Source of the DNA: Salvator merianae
Taxonomy: Eukaryota > Chordata > Lepidosauria > Squamata > Teiidae
NCBI GenBank assembly: GCA_003586115.2
Contig: QVOM02000073.1
Coordinates: 47,840,825 to 47,904,824, forward strand
Length of the DNA: 64,000 nt
Direction: 5' to 3'
Positions 34,905-46,254 of this stretch are shown piece by piece. Position numbers and translations under genes: made by a program. Below the pieces are notes generated by a model. It ran no database searches. It was not told the origin of the DNA and saw nothing but the letters and a program-made list of their open reading frames with translations. Position 1 is the stretch's first letter. The number at the start of each line of letters is the position of its first letter.

Positions 34905-35560
34905 CATTTATTTTTATTTCACTATTGAATTTATATACTGCAAGTTTCTGAAAACTCTATGTGGTTTACAAGAAAATAAAACAATAAAATCAGACGTTCA
35001 AAATAACCACAGTAAATAATTATCCACTTGTGAAATGCACAGGTGAAGAAATAGATTTTAAACCATCTTTTTAAAAAAGATGTCAATGAAGGAACCACTC
35101 ATATCTCTGTTGACAGAGAGTTCTGGAGAGCATGGACTGCAACCAAAATGTCTCTCTTCCTGCTTCTGGTTCCAGATGTCACATGACAGCCAGGTACTTT
35201 AAGGTCTAAATAATATGCTGAACTCACAGGATGGATACTTAGTGGGTAGACGAGATGGACCTGGACATATCTAGGTGCTGAATCCTCTAGGGCTTCACAT
35301 TTTGAATTGGACTGAGGAGAAAACAGGCAAGCAATGTGTAGACTGGAACACAGGAATCTCCCAATAAATGAGAAGCTGCATTTTGGACCAACTGAAGCTT
35401 CCAAGTCATATTCAAAGGTAGCTCTGGATAGAGCATATTGCAATAGTTCAAACATGAGATATACTTCCAATTCTCAGAAATTGTCTGCTTCTGAAGATCA
35501 CTTACCAAGCAACACAAACAAAGAGAAGGATGTTGCACCTGTGTTCTGCTTACCGACAAT
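34905..35560 (-). mobile_element. L2-clade LINE C-terminus and 3' UTR (antisense)
   Basis: The minus strand near 35350-35460 reads YCNMLYPELPLN then KLQLVQNAASHLLG, the conserved L2 block after the RT palm. Lower coordinates hold the decayed remainder and an AATAAA-rich tail with ATATACTGCAAG, the reverse of the LINE tail. The copy is 5'-truncated and frameshifted. Confidence 0.75.
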
Positions 35561-35788
35561 TTCTTATAGGCTTGTAGTAAGCCACTATGGGAACAACCAT
35601 CAGATCCTCCATCTCAAACAGCCATTTTTTTTCAATTTTTTAAATGAAAAACAACAGTGCTAGTTTATTTCTATTTTCAGGATCCTATATCAGAATTAAC
35701 GAATAGCACAAAACCAAGGATAGTCAGTGTTTCATTTATGACGCAAGAAGAGGACTGGGAAAACTTTCAGGAAAGAATAAAAGACTAT

Positions 35789-36138
35789 GGGCTGGATGCT
35801 CACTAGCACGATGCTTCTGCATTTCACAGAGGCTCAGGCAATTGGGAATGTCTGCAGATGGTCCTAATTGCTACTAGCTGTGGACAACAAAATTGTTGTC
35901 CACAGCTGTACCAGCAGCGTTTGCACCTACTTCCTGATGTGAACACTGCAGGCTATGCAATCACATGCTATGTCCTTGGTCACCATGGCAGCAGTTGGAT
36001 GTTTCTGTGGCCACTGTCATGGTTGAATAGCCAGCATTCACATTGTGATTATTGCAAGCCCATTTCTGGGTTGTTTCAGCCCTTGCAGTGTAGATGGCCA
36101 TCGCATTGCAGGGACTGTTCCACCTTGGAATGGCCCCT
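35789..36138. mobile_element. MITE of the 25936 family, worn ends
   Basis: The interior GCTACTAGCTGTGGACAACA, a perfect GTGGACAACAAAATTGTTGTCCAC-type hairpin, and GGTTGTTTCAGCCCTTGCAG match the 30831 element. The terminal repeats are eroded. Confidence 0.6.
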
Positions 36139-36428
36139 AAGAGCTATAAACTTGCTATCTCCCACGGGAGGCAGTTCTATGGAACTCGTGGATTTATATA
36201 TTCATGCCAAGATACATCTCGGTAAGAAAACAGATTGTTTAGTAATTTAAAGATAAACCTTATAATGGTTACTTATTAGTACAGATACTCACGAAAAGTA
36301 AACTGAATGGGATATGAGTGTAGAGTAGATTTACAGGTAAAGTACTTTATCTTTCTTCTCTGAATAACTATTTTGCTTGGTGAACAAATGCTCCAATTCA
36401 AATAAAGCTTTTACTAAGCAGTATTTTT
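36139..36428. other. No recognised feature
   Basis: Nothing supported. Confidence 0.5.
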
Positions 36429-36560
36429 TAGAGATGTACACAAACATTTTTTCAGTTTGATTCAAACCAACCCTAAGAAATTCAAATATGTTCTAACTGA
36501 ACTTTGAACTTCCCAAAGAAGTTTAAAGTTCATTTTGAATGTCCATCAAACAGTTCTTGT
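36429..36560. mobile_element. Possible hAT MITE left end
   Basis: TAGAGATGTACACAAAC matches the left end of the hAT MITEs at 3419 and 7359, followed by GATTCAAACC-type interior. No right end or duplicated flank was found. Confidence 0.45.
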
Positions 36561-36924
36561 CAGGAAACAACAGAGGAGAGCAAGGGGGACCAGCAGGGCC
36601 AAAATGGTGCACCGTTTGAGCTGGAGACCCCAAAATTGCCATGTGTGTCTAGGGTCCACCAGGAAGGCTCCTGCCAAATCTTGGAATCATCAGACGCAAC
36701 CTTGCTTTTTTAGTTTAGTTTTGTTTTTTTAATCCCATTTGTTCCTATAGAGCAGGTGGGACATGTCCCAAAAGAATCCTAAAAAGAAAGAGAGCTTCAG
36801 AATGTCATGCTGTTTGGCAGGGTCCTTCCTGATTGGGCACCTGCCCTTTCCAAGAGAGTGTAACCCTGTTAAGGGAGAGGACATCTCCATTCTTCATTGT
36901 CTCAAGAGCCTGTGACGCAAAGTA

Positions 36925-37130
36925 CTTCCTTCCTTCTTGTCCAGATTCAACTTCAATTTACTGAAACTCACATCCAGCCTATTACTGCCTTCAGGCAAAA
37001 GCCAAGCACTCAAACTGCATCTCCTCAATTGGATGGAAAGGAAAGCTACAATGGTACTTCCAGTTCTCCTGACAATCCCTCCCAGCAGTGTCATATAGAT
37101 GATAAAAGGCTTGGAAGGAGGATGAAGTGA
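36925..37130 (-). mobile_element. L2-clade LINE fragment (antisense)
   Basis: TTGTCCAGATTCAACTTCAA, then ATCCAGCCTATTACTGCCTT and CAGGC, corresponds in reverse to the L2 segment encoding the WMRENKLRLNPDKTE region. It is short and heavily diverged. Confidence 0.5.
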
Positions 37131-37823
37131 AGCAATAACTGGAAACCTCACTTTCACCTACTGAAGACACATTCTGGTACAAAGTACACTACAACATCTT
37201 TTGAATATGTGGAAGTTATGCTTCCCTACCCCACAAGTCCTGGGCTGCAGGTTGTCCCCCTATATTCCATGCCTTTTCATATTAAGCCAGTCTGGGAATA
37301 CTTGCTTTGTCTCAGACCTCTACAAGCCAGTCTGCTTTTGTTCTAGACTTAGGTTTCTCTTGAAGCAAACACAACGGTCTAATCTTACTGTTCTGTTCCC
37401 TACCCCCTGAAATGCTCTCTAAGTCTGGAATATTAAATTCAGTATTTACAAAGGAGTAAACCTCATTGAGCACAGCTGTATTTAATTCTAAGTATATAGG
37501 GATAAAACTGCACTGTTGGTAAAATCGAACACTGAAAATGCTGTCATTCTAAACTCCCTTAGGTTTGGGGACTAACATGATCCATACAGTCAATCAATGT
37601 CACATTTGCATTTGTAAGCTTTGTGACTTTGATAGCATTATGCTGCCTGTTTTGTACTCGTAGAAATACAAATATTTTAGCACTGGTGATGAAAATTTTA
37701 ATGCTGGGGAATCTACTAGTCAGCAGGAACAGTCATCATAACCAAAATCAATTTTAATATAAATGCCAATGAGCAATCTGCAAACTTGGATAATTCATCC
37801 ATACAATTCATGGGGCTCATATA
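37131..37823. other. No recognised feature
   Basis: Nothing supported. Confidence 0.5.
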
Positions 37824-37868
37824 GTGTGTGTGTGTGTGTGTGCATGCACACGCACACGCACACACACA
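37824..37868. repeat. (GT)n-(CA)n palindromic microsatellite
   Basis: A GT run flows through GCATGC into a CA run, so the two halves are nearly perfect inverted copies able to form a long hairpin. Confidence 0.95.
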
Positions 37869-38116
37869 AGTGAATCATCAGATCAAAACTACATTAACTG
37901 CCAAGTATCAATGACTGAATTTACCGCAGCTCTTATCTTACTGAGTATCTCCCACTTATGATATGCTCCTCATTATTAGGTGCATCATGTGCTGTCTTAA
38001 TTCGGCTCCTGGTATCTGCTTAAATTGTTTTCAAATGATAGTTTTATTTTTCAAATTGTGTACACTTTTTATTGTGTATACTTTTTAAAAAGTATGTTTG
38101 ATTATTTATTCTGTTC
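37869..38116. other. No recognised feature
   Basis: AT-rich, nothing supported. Confidence 0.5.
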
Positions 38117-38543
38117 TGCTCCAGACGCCAGCCAAATATCACGGTAACAGGTGATTTTCCAGGGAAATGTCCTTCTGGAATTATCATCTGTTGTCTAGAC
38201 AGCCAAGCAGTCTGTGCTATCTATGCACACTGTAGTGACATGCACATCCAGCTATTTCAGCAGTGTGAAATACCCAGAGGTTTGTGATCATGACCACTAC
38301 ACATATGCAGCTGCCTTCTTAGCCCATGCACATGTGCAGTGGCCAGAATGGCGGCTCTGGCTACAAGGTAAGTAATGGCACTATTTCAGGAAAACCCAAA
38401 GAGTTGGGTTTTCCCAAAATTGGCTACCACATGTTTTAGGGGGGATATAATGTAGCTATAGCGGGGTTGCCACAGATACATGTGATAATTCCACCATAGC
38501 GGTGCCATAATGCTGCTATAATCCTTCCTGTCTGGATGAGGCC
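38117..38543 (-). mobile_element. MITE, GGCYCC-TIR family (copy 2, reversed)
   Basis: It runs from GCTCCAGACGCCAGCCAAAT to CTGTCTGGATGAGGCC, followed by TTA. The interior GGGTTTTCCCAAAATTGGC and GGGGGGATATAATGTAGCTA are the reverse of copy 1. Confidence 0.65.
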
Positions 38544-39236
38544 TTAGAGTAAAGGGCAGGATGCAAATCATTCAGTTAAACAAAGAGAAACAGATGCCCC
38601 CAACTTTCCATCTTTTCCTTTAATACTGTTTGATAAGAATGTTGCCAACACCTTGTGCCTCAAGTTCATTAATCTTTGCAGGATGCAGTGGTGACCTCAC
38701 AGCAAGAGGCACAGAGAGGTGCACCAAATAAACATGCCGCACTTTCTGGTCCTGGTTGCACCTAAGGGGTCCCTGAAAATATCCTAAATTTACAAGAGTA
38801 TGGGATTAAAGACCACAGAACAGTCAGCTTTCCAGACAGCCTGGGGCGGCAATATACCCCTCAAACATAGATAATATTAGGGTATTTATTTATAATATTA
38901 ACAAAGCCGTTTCATGTTTACTTAAGCAATGGGATCTATGTTGGACATATTCCAGTTAATGCAAACCTCCTATAACTTTTTAGCTCATCTCTCTTGGATT
39001 CCATAAGGCCACCTTCCAGAAGATGCAGTACTACAAGCAGTTGATACCCCCTCAAATAACAGTGTGACTAGTAAAGTAGACACAGGAGGAACAATTTCTC
39101 TCTCTTTCTTTCAGGCTGTGTCTCCTTTCAGCAGACAGTTACCATGTCTTTCCCCACAAAAGCATCTGGGGGAAGAAATGTAATGTCCAAGGGGCTCATC
39201 AGAGGTACTTAGAGTACAATGCATTAGGGACAACTC
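38544..39236. other. No recognised feature
   Basis: Nothing supported. Confidence 0.5.
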
Positions 39237-39239
39237 TAA

Positions 39240-39779
39240 GGGCTTTTCTGCCCTTACCAGTAGCATGGACCAGGAAGGGATCTATAGGCATCCCTTCAGC
39301 ATGCTGGTGCAGTTTAGGTGAGGCCCCCTCCTAAGTACGGTCCATCCATGCAGGATGGAGCATATTCTAGATTAAGCCATACAAGCTGGCATCCTGACAC
39401 AGTCTACCAGAAGATTTTTCTTCCAGGTGGTACACCAGACTACAGAGGCATGCGAACGACATGCCTCCATGATTCAGAATACTATGGAAGAACCATTTTG
39501 GGAGTGCAACAAGGTGTGCCACTGAAATAGGCACCTGGGTGCTCCAAACACCAGGAATTCATTCCTGGCCTTCTGAGCATTCAGAGGCATGCCACACCAA
39601 TTCCAAAGCTGGGGTGAGCTTCAGAACTGGTATGAGGACTGGTGCAGAAAAGCCCATCCCAGTGTGGATGGCTTTGTTCTGCTCCAGGAGTAATCCACCC
39701 TAGCTTTGGCTGGATTGCCTATTCCATACAAAGTGTCCCACCCTGGTGCAGGATAGTGGAGAGGAGTGCAAAAACAGCC
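39240..39779. mobile_element. 540-bp MITE with TAA duplication
   Basis: It starts GGGCTTTTCTGCCCTTACC and ends GAGTGCAAAAACAGCC, flanked on both sides by TAA (39237-39239 and 39780-39782). The right part matches the elements at 2449 and 62096; the left part resembles 1431. It may be a chimera of two related families. Confidence 0.75.
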
Positions 39780-40014
39780 TAAGGTTGCTTTCTTGTGCAC
39801 TGCTGAGGATCTACAGTGCAGTGAAATGGTTGCTGCTGGATGAAGAAGCTCCTGTGCCTGCGCATGGCAATTGTGCATAGATCCAGACATGCATTTTAGT
39901 ATGGTACCCTAGTGAACATGGAGCCAGACAGTATCCTAGCCAAAGCCCAGAAGCCACTCCACTGGTGGAAGCATAACCCCTGTCTCTCTTTCCCCTCCCA
40001 TCATATTATTTATG

Positions 40015-40090
40015 GGAGTGATTGTAACTCAGTGGTGGAGCAACTGTCTGGAGAGCAGAAGTATCTCTTCAAAAGAAAGTAGTGACAAAG
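40015..40090 (+). mobile_element. tRNA-like SINE head
   Basis: GATTGTAACTCAGTGGTGGA GCA (box A-like) and the following CTGGAGAGCAGAAG resemble the tRNA-derived head of the widespread squamate SINE starting GGCTGTAGCTCAGTGGTAGA. The rest is decayed. Confidence 0.5.
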
Positions 40091-40179
40091 TTATATGGGC
40101 ATATCCAAGGAATCATGAGGAGTCAACTCTGCTTCAACAATATCAAACAGCAACCAGGTACTTATTTTAAAACATAAGT

Positions 40180-40330
40180 AATGTCCCACTGGACCGGACT
40201 CATGGTCTGGACTAGAAGTCTGCTCTCACAGTGGCCAACCAACTGCATAAGGAAGCCCACCAGCAGGACATGAGCGCACAGCTTGCTCTCTTGCAGTCTC
40301 CCAGAAGTTGGCGTTTCAAGTCTAACGGCC
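40180..40330 (+). mobile_element. Squamate SINE fragment, 3' half
   Basis: CTCTCACAGTGGCCAACCAA, GGAAGCCCACCAGCAGGACA, TGAGCGCACAGC and GCAGTCTCCCAGAAGTTGGC follow the same consensus as 31800, extending further 3'. Confidence 0.75.
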
Positions 40331-42523
40331 ACTGACAGCTCTGACTTGCCTAAATTGGTCCAATTTTTTCTGAAACCATGCAAGGTGGTCAAAAGGACAT
40401 TTAAAAGTGGTTCGGTGTGAGGTTCATATGGAAACAATCCTTTTTTCCCCTTTATGTAAAGAAAACACAACTATAATGTGTTTTTGAAAACAACAGCATA
40501 GCAATATTCTCACATGTTGGGCTGTGAAAGCAGAAGCCTGAAGAAAAATGTCTGAGATCTAAGAGACAGAAGATTTAGATTTTATTTCCATTAAGCTGAG
40601 GATTTTTTAAACAGAAAAAGTTGGAGCGATTTTATTCTCATATCCAAAACTAAAGAATAGAAGCAAGTCACATGCCAAAATCACCGTAAATGAAAAGCCA
40701 CTTAAATTTTTATTTTATAAGGTTGTCAGTCAGTATCAGTACTGTTCACACATTTGCATGAAGCCAAAGGAAAAACCTGGCCAAGTTCCTAGCAGGCTTC
40801 CATTCCTAATTGTGCTACTCTTTTACTAAAGTCAGCTAGGGAAATCCAGATCTCTGCCCAATCAAGGCTTCACATCAATTAGGTTAACAGCGGGGTTAGT
40901 GCATTTCTTAATTATAACCACAAACATTTTGTCGGCTTCCTAGGGCTAGGGGCTCATCCCATCCCATCAGATTAAATCATCTCTGACTTCTCTGGATGAG
41001 CTAAGTAAGCTTTAATGGGAAGTCAGCAGCACCCCATGCTGCCTTACATAAGAGGTAATTTTAGAAAGTGTTCTGGGCTGGAGGTCTCTCTACTAGTAGT
41101 GGATCAGCGTAACGCGCAGAAGCAAAAGAGTTAATGCTCCAGGGCAGATTAGCAACAGTGCCACTCTGCTATAGAGTTTATCCCTTGTTCTGTTTAATAG
41201 CTGATACCACTTTCAGGACAACTACTTGTCAAGCTCTTCCTGCCCTAGGCTATAGTGAGGGGTTTACAATAATATTATTGGGGAGGAAGAGGGAAAGAGA
41301 GGTCAGGCAAGCAAAGAAGTAGAAAACTACAAGCTGAGACAGAAGCTAGGAAAAAGAATACCGTGGTGTTCATCTACAAATAAAAACAAACAACCTAAGG
41401 CGAGAAGAACCTGCATGCAGCTATGATTCATTGGAACGTCATCCTGAGTTCCGCCTGGCCTATTAAAACTATATGAAAGATGTAATTCATAGGGGATTCT
41501 TGTGACACAGAAACAACCCTTCCATGGCCAGTAGTCAGTAATGGATGCAAGTGCTTTAGTCTTTTTCTCAACACTGGTTCATTCTTCTCTAGAAGTAAGG
41601 AAATGGTTACAAGCTGTAAGGATTCTAGGACAAAGTTAATATGATTCCAAGCTGGGAATTCTGATTAGGTTACTGACAGAGCTACCGGAGAAGGATTAAT
41701 GCTGCATTTAACTAAGCAAACAAATTCAAGTGCCAATTATTGTATCTTATCTCTCATAAGTACAAGAGGGGTAACTTTGTACCTAAGCCAAGTGAAAGTG
41801 TAGAATGCATTTCTTGGAATTCAGTTTTAAGACACATGGTATTCAGTTTTGTTATGCAGTTTTAGGACTTCCCAGGAAAAATCACTGCAGAAATCAGGCA
41901 ATACCAAATATTTCACCTGTACAGATGAGAGTGAAGAAGACTGATTCGACTTAGTCCTAAGGATAGACATAGACACCATTTGTATGGAGCCAAAAGTCCA
42001 GCCACAGCCTGTCAAGGGCAGGGCAATCAAATGCTGGCATGTTAGACAAGTCAGCTTCCTGTTGGGAGAAGTGACATATTAATAATCCCTGAAGTATTCT
42101 GAAGATCATTGTTCTAGCGGAGTTAGCACTGGGTGTATTTAGAAGCCTCCTCTGACTTCATGAAGTCAGAAAATGGTCCACAGCCTGACTTCCAATGCAA
42201 GATCTGGTCCCTGTCTGATGGGGCTAGGTGGAAACATGTCCAAGCAGGGTTCTCCTTGCACAGGTGCTCTGACCAGTGTGGGGCTCCATCTCAGAACTCC
42301 ACACAGTTCTCACCTTGGCAACATCACCAACTGAATAATTGGTGGTGGTTGCTGCAGTAGGATTATCCAAACTGAAAGAAAAGAGGCAGTTAAAAGGAGA
42401 AAAGTGCATTACAGTTGGCCAGACTGTCTTGCTGCATATAACGTCTGTGGCAATTTCTCCACAAGAAGAGGAACAGTGCTCCTCTTAAAAGAGCAGCATG
42501 CTTTCTGCATGCTTCCTGATGCC
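40331..42523. other. No recognised feature in 2.2 kb
   Basis: No exon or familiar repeat is supported. Confidence 0.45.
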
Positions 42524-42786
42524 ATCACCTGTCAAAATCACAGCAAGGGAATCTCTTGATACAATTCTGACAGGCTATGAATTATAATTCTAGTGAATAA
42601 TTATAATCCCCACCTATGATTTTGACATGGGAGGGGAGACACTACCTTTGCCTCTATCCTCTGCATCAAAAACCTTAACTTGGTGGGGGAAGGGGGAAAC
42701 CTCCCCCTTCAGTGTCACAATCATACTGGTCCTGAGGCAGGGTAGGAAGCATCTGGGGATTCATTTGCTGTGATTTTGACAGGTGA
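42524..42786. mobile_element. Palindromic MITE-like element
   Basis: TCACCTGTCAAAATCACAGC at 42524 is mirrored by GCTGTGATTTTGACAGGTGA ending at 42786. The match continues inward through GGAATC/GATTC. Two further CCTCCCC/GGGGAGG palindromes lie inside. No superfamily can be assigned, and there is no clear target duplication. Confidence 0.7.
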
Positions 42787-42808
42787 AAGGAGGGCTGTCC
42801 TGGTGTCA

Positions 42809-43278
42809 GGCCCCATCCAGACAGCGGGGGAAAATTGCCATTATGGTGCCATTATGAGGGGATTGCCACATGTATCTATGGCGACCCCACAATAGCTACA
42901 CTATATCCCCCCTAAAATGTATGATAGCCTATTTTTGGAAAACCTGACTCTCATGGCAGGTTTTCCTAAAATAGTGCTATTACTTACCTTCCGGATGAAG
43001 CCACCTTCTTCACTGTGACCACCATGCATGTGCGGTGTCTGAAAAAGACAGTCAGTCATACATGGACAGGGGCCAAAAAGACAGCCGTGTGTGCATGATG
43101 GTCACAATTGCACATTTCTGGGTATTTCATGCCATGAAATACCCAAATGTGTATGCCACTAAAATGCACTCAGGCAGTGCAGGCCCCCACTCTGTCTAGC
43201 TAGCAGGCAATAATTCCAGAGGCTTTTTTCTCTCCGCACTGTTGCGTATTAGTGCAATATTTGGCTGGCACCTGGAGA
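42809..43278 (+). mobile_element. MITE, GGCYCC-TIR family (copy 3)
   Basis: GGCCCCATCCAGACAGCGGG starts it and TTTGGCTGGCACCTGGAGA ends it. It shares the ATTGCCATTATGGTGCC and CCCCACAATAGCTACAC blocks with copies 1, 2 and 4. Confidence 0.65.
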
Positions 43279-43559
43279 ATTGAAGCAGGAGAGTTTCCCA
43301 GCTTCAGATCTGATGGGGGGCTTCAAACACAGAGAATGGCCCTATTCAAAGACCAATGAGGACCAAGAAGTCCCACTGAACAGTGGCAGAGGTGGCAAGC
43401 AGGGCTGCTGGCCTGAGGCAAGAGCTATTTGAAGAGCTCTCAGAGTCCTCTCAACAACTCTGCAATTCAAGCACCATAACGGCCCTTACTGCAGCATCAT
43501 AGGAGAAGAACCTCACATTCATACAGATGCCTCACCTTTCCTCTGTAATAAATACACAA
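43279..43559. other. Probable 5' part of the following retroelement
   Basis: No motif is readable. It is placed here only by adjacency. Confidence 0.3.
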
Positions 43560-44175
43560 TGTGGGCACAATGTTGTGCAGGTACTGTGCCATTACTGGGC
43601 ATTCAAAGCACCCTAAAAGGCCCCATGTGGATCCTACCTATGCTAGAGTTTTAATTAAAGTGAACCTCAGCAGGGCCTCTTGTTTCATAAAATACCCAGA
43701 TATTATGCACAGGGTCCAACATGGCTTTGCAGGCATGGTGTGGCTTTGTTATGATGAAACATTTTGGCAAAGGACAGCATTAGATCTTTCCTTTTGCTGC
43801 GCCATAAAATATTCAGGCTTATGGCTACAGGGTATGATGTTAGCCAGACTATTAGCAGGGAGTTGACAGACAGCAGGCACCTGCTCATTAAGTCAGTGGT
43901 CAGCAGCAGTACCTTGGTACTGTGGGTTCAAACACATTATGCCTGCTGGGTCTCTATTTGCAGTAGCAAGTCCAGATATGCCTGCGCTTTTTATGTTGTG
44001 TCCCGTGCAGGAGCTTTTTGCAATAGGAATTGGCAAGGCAGCCATAAGGAAAGAAAAAATAAAAGTTGCACAGGGATTCCCATTACAAAAACTGTTGGAA
44101 TCAGACCGAGATAAGGTTCCTGCAGAATACTATTTGTCTGGTTTAAATTTTGGATTTAGAATTCCATACGGTAGG
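43560..44175 (+). mobile_element. Retroelement ORF1 (gag-like) remnant, DIRS/Ngaro-type
   Basis: Plus-strand frames contain YPDIMHRVQHGFAGMVWLCY followed by DETFWQRTALD and SGLWLQGMM. Further on come FPLQKLLESDRDKVPAEYYL and GFRIPYG. Both blocks resemble the capsid-like ORF1 I associate with vertebrate tyrosine-recombinase retrotransposons (DIRS/Ngaro). The frame breaks between them, no zinc knuckle survives, and RT and recombinase are not visible downstream. The assignment rests on memory of such proteins. Confidence 0.5.
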
Positions 44176-44600
44176 TGACAGTAGAGCAGATGCTGGGCTC
44201 TTTTGAAACCTTCTATTAAATTATCTGAGTTCCAGTATATGTGTCTGTCATGGGTTGAATCCACATTACTGTATTTTCAGTTTTTTGCTCTTCTTGTGCA
44301 GCTCTAAAAGCCCAAGAGTTTCTAGTTAGAAGTAAATATAACATGTCTGATAACAGTGCTTTGATTTAAAGCCTTTTTGGGTGCAGTAAATATGGAGTAA
44401 GAATGAGAATTCATCGTTAAGAAACAGATCAGCTAACTAGGATTTTGGAAGAGCACTTGAGAAGAATTATGTCCTGCTAGGTCCATGAATTTGTATTTAG
44501 AAATGAAAAAGCCCATAGATGGGTTCTTTTTCTTCATTATGATTTGTTGCCATTGACTTGTTATTAGCAAGTTTGGGGCAGTCACCAGAAAGGACCCTAA

Positions 44601-45049
44601 GAGCCTTTTCTCATTTACCATCTTGGAATGTTTGGATACAAACATTCTGGGATGGAACAGACGTCGCAGCATTTGCATTGCAAGAGCTGGGCCATCTTGA
44701 CAATGGATTTCCAGCTTTTGCAGTTCAAGTACTGGCTGCCCGTGCCATGACAGCAGCCAGGGAAACATGAAGCACCAGGCCACTGCCATGGCAACCGAGG
44801 ATGCAGCGTGACTGCGCAGCCACACTGCACCATGATGTGTAACATTTGCACCCAGAAGTGCAAATGCTGTGTACCAGGAGCAGTCTAGCTGCTCCCAGTA
44901 CAGTTGTGGAGCATGATTTTGTGTTCCACAGCTAGTAGTGATTGAGAGCAGCTGTAGCCCACTCCCAATTGCTTCAGCCTCATAAAGTGTGGACCCACTT
45001 CTCTAGTGAGTGTCCGATCATTCTCTAGTGAGTAAGTGTGAACAGGCCC
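44601..45049. mobile_element. MITE with TAA duplication inside the retroelement remnant
   Basis: The ends are GAGCCTTTTCTCATTTACC and GTAAGTGTGAACAGGCCC, with TAA on both sides (44598-44600 and 45050-45052). The wider flanks ACCCTAAGA/GCCCTAAGA are also alike. The interior is the reverse of 30831 (GCAGCATTTGCATTGCAAGA, CACAGCTAGTAG). It entered the ORF1/SGNH retroelement after that had inserted. Confidence 0.75.
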
Positions 45050-45052
45050 TAA

Positions 45053-45489
45053 GATGGTTCTCACTTGATCCATGTATTTTTATACATGCCCCCATTTCAA
45101 ATTGGAGCAGTTATTTCAGCAGTGTCAACATCATGCATTGGATAATAGCAATTACCAATATGCAAGCTTTACATACCTAAGTAAGCAATGATTTTTCCAG
45201 GGCTGTGTGATTCTTATCTCCAGCATGGTTTGTGGTTTAAGTTGTAGGTTATGGGTTGATAAATATCTCATGGACCATAGATGGTTGAGGGATGGTCATT
45301 CCCAGTGTCTCTGGTATAACATGGAACATGAAGATTCCAAGTTGATAAATATCTCCTGGGATACAATTCAGCTGTTAGTATTGCAATCATCTGAGATGTG
45401 TTGAGCAATTGAAATAACTGCTGTTGTGGGTGGATTTCTTGCTTCTATTATATCATGATGTCATGGTAATTGTTTTATTTCTTTTGACA
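45053..45489. other. Retroelement interior, no motif
   Basis: It contains a short direct repeat TTGATAAATATCTC(A/C)TGG at about 45257 and 45343. Not otherwise assigned. Confidence 0.4.
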
Positions 45490-45860
45490 GGTGGTATTCA
45501 CATGGATGGATGGGAGAGGAAGTTCTCGTTTGCGGGCCTTCCATCGTGTTCTGGGCAAACAGCTGCATTGCCAAGTGAAGGCTTGTAGCTACAGCTCAGC
45601 TGATGGACTGAACTACAGTGGGTAAAAAAAGAGGAATGCTCTTGCACGATCATCTGTATGCTAAGACCCACCTGGTTCTCTTGGACCATGCCAGCAGGAC
45701 TCTGGATGCATGGTGTCTGCTTGGCAACACATTTTAAAAGAGGGTCAGATCCTCCTTTGACATGTGGTGGCCATACCTCAGCTGCACCTGATCCACTCCT
45801 GGGAAGTGGAATTCACACCTGGGAATGTTCTGTTTGCGCAGTGGGAAATCCTGGCTGTCT
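45490..45860 (+). mobile_element. SGNH-hydrolase-like ORF remnant, copy 1
   Basis: One frame gives GWMGEEVLVCGPSIVFWANS, matching the N-terminal block I (GxSIxFWA, catalytic Ser) of the SGNH/GDSL-like proteins encoded by Ngaro/DIRS elements. Later blocks are unreadable, apart from a weak WW-HLxxND-like remnant near 45765. Stops and frameshifts are present. Confidence 0.45.
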
Positions 45861-45879
45861 TGTGTTTTGGATTTGCATT

Positions 45880-46165
45880 GCCATCTCCAACCACTTGCTG
45901 TTAAATATTGCAAGAGGAATTGCCATCTCCCATGTTACCTGCTCTCTGCAATTGCTATCACTAGCTCTTACCTATCCTATTATTTATTGGTAGGCTTTGT
46001 GATTGCTGTCTTCAGTCGTTTGCTATCCAGTCATTTGCTGTTATACATTGCAAGGGTGATTACTGTTGCCCACTTTACCAACAGTCTCCAGCTGTTACTG
46101 CTGTATGTCATCTGTCCTTTTACTTACTATTCTGCCGTGTGATTGCTATCTGCAGATTTTTACGT
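45880..46165 (+). repeat. Degenerate direct repeat, about 130-bp period
   Basis: ACTTGCTGTTAAATATTGCA near 45893 and CATTTGCTGTTATACATTGC near 46024 start two diverged copies. Both pass through GTGATTGCTGTCT/GTGATTGCTATCT at their ends. Confidence 0.6.
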
Positions 46166-46254
46166 TTCACTTAGGCTGGTGCCTGTTGCCCATGCTCAGG
46201 TTTGTTGTTTAAAATGATGGCAAGTTTATGGCAAGTTTAAAATGATGGCTTTTT

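Noticed and set aside
36894..37157. 87-codon minus-strand frame considered as a gene exon
   Set aside because: It coincides with an antisense L2 segment and lacks splice support.
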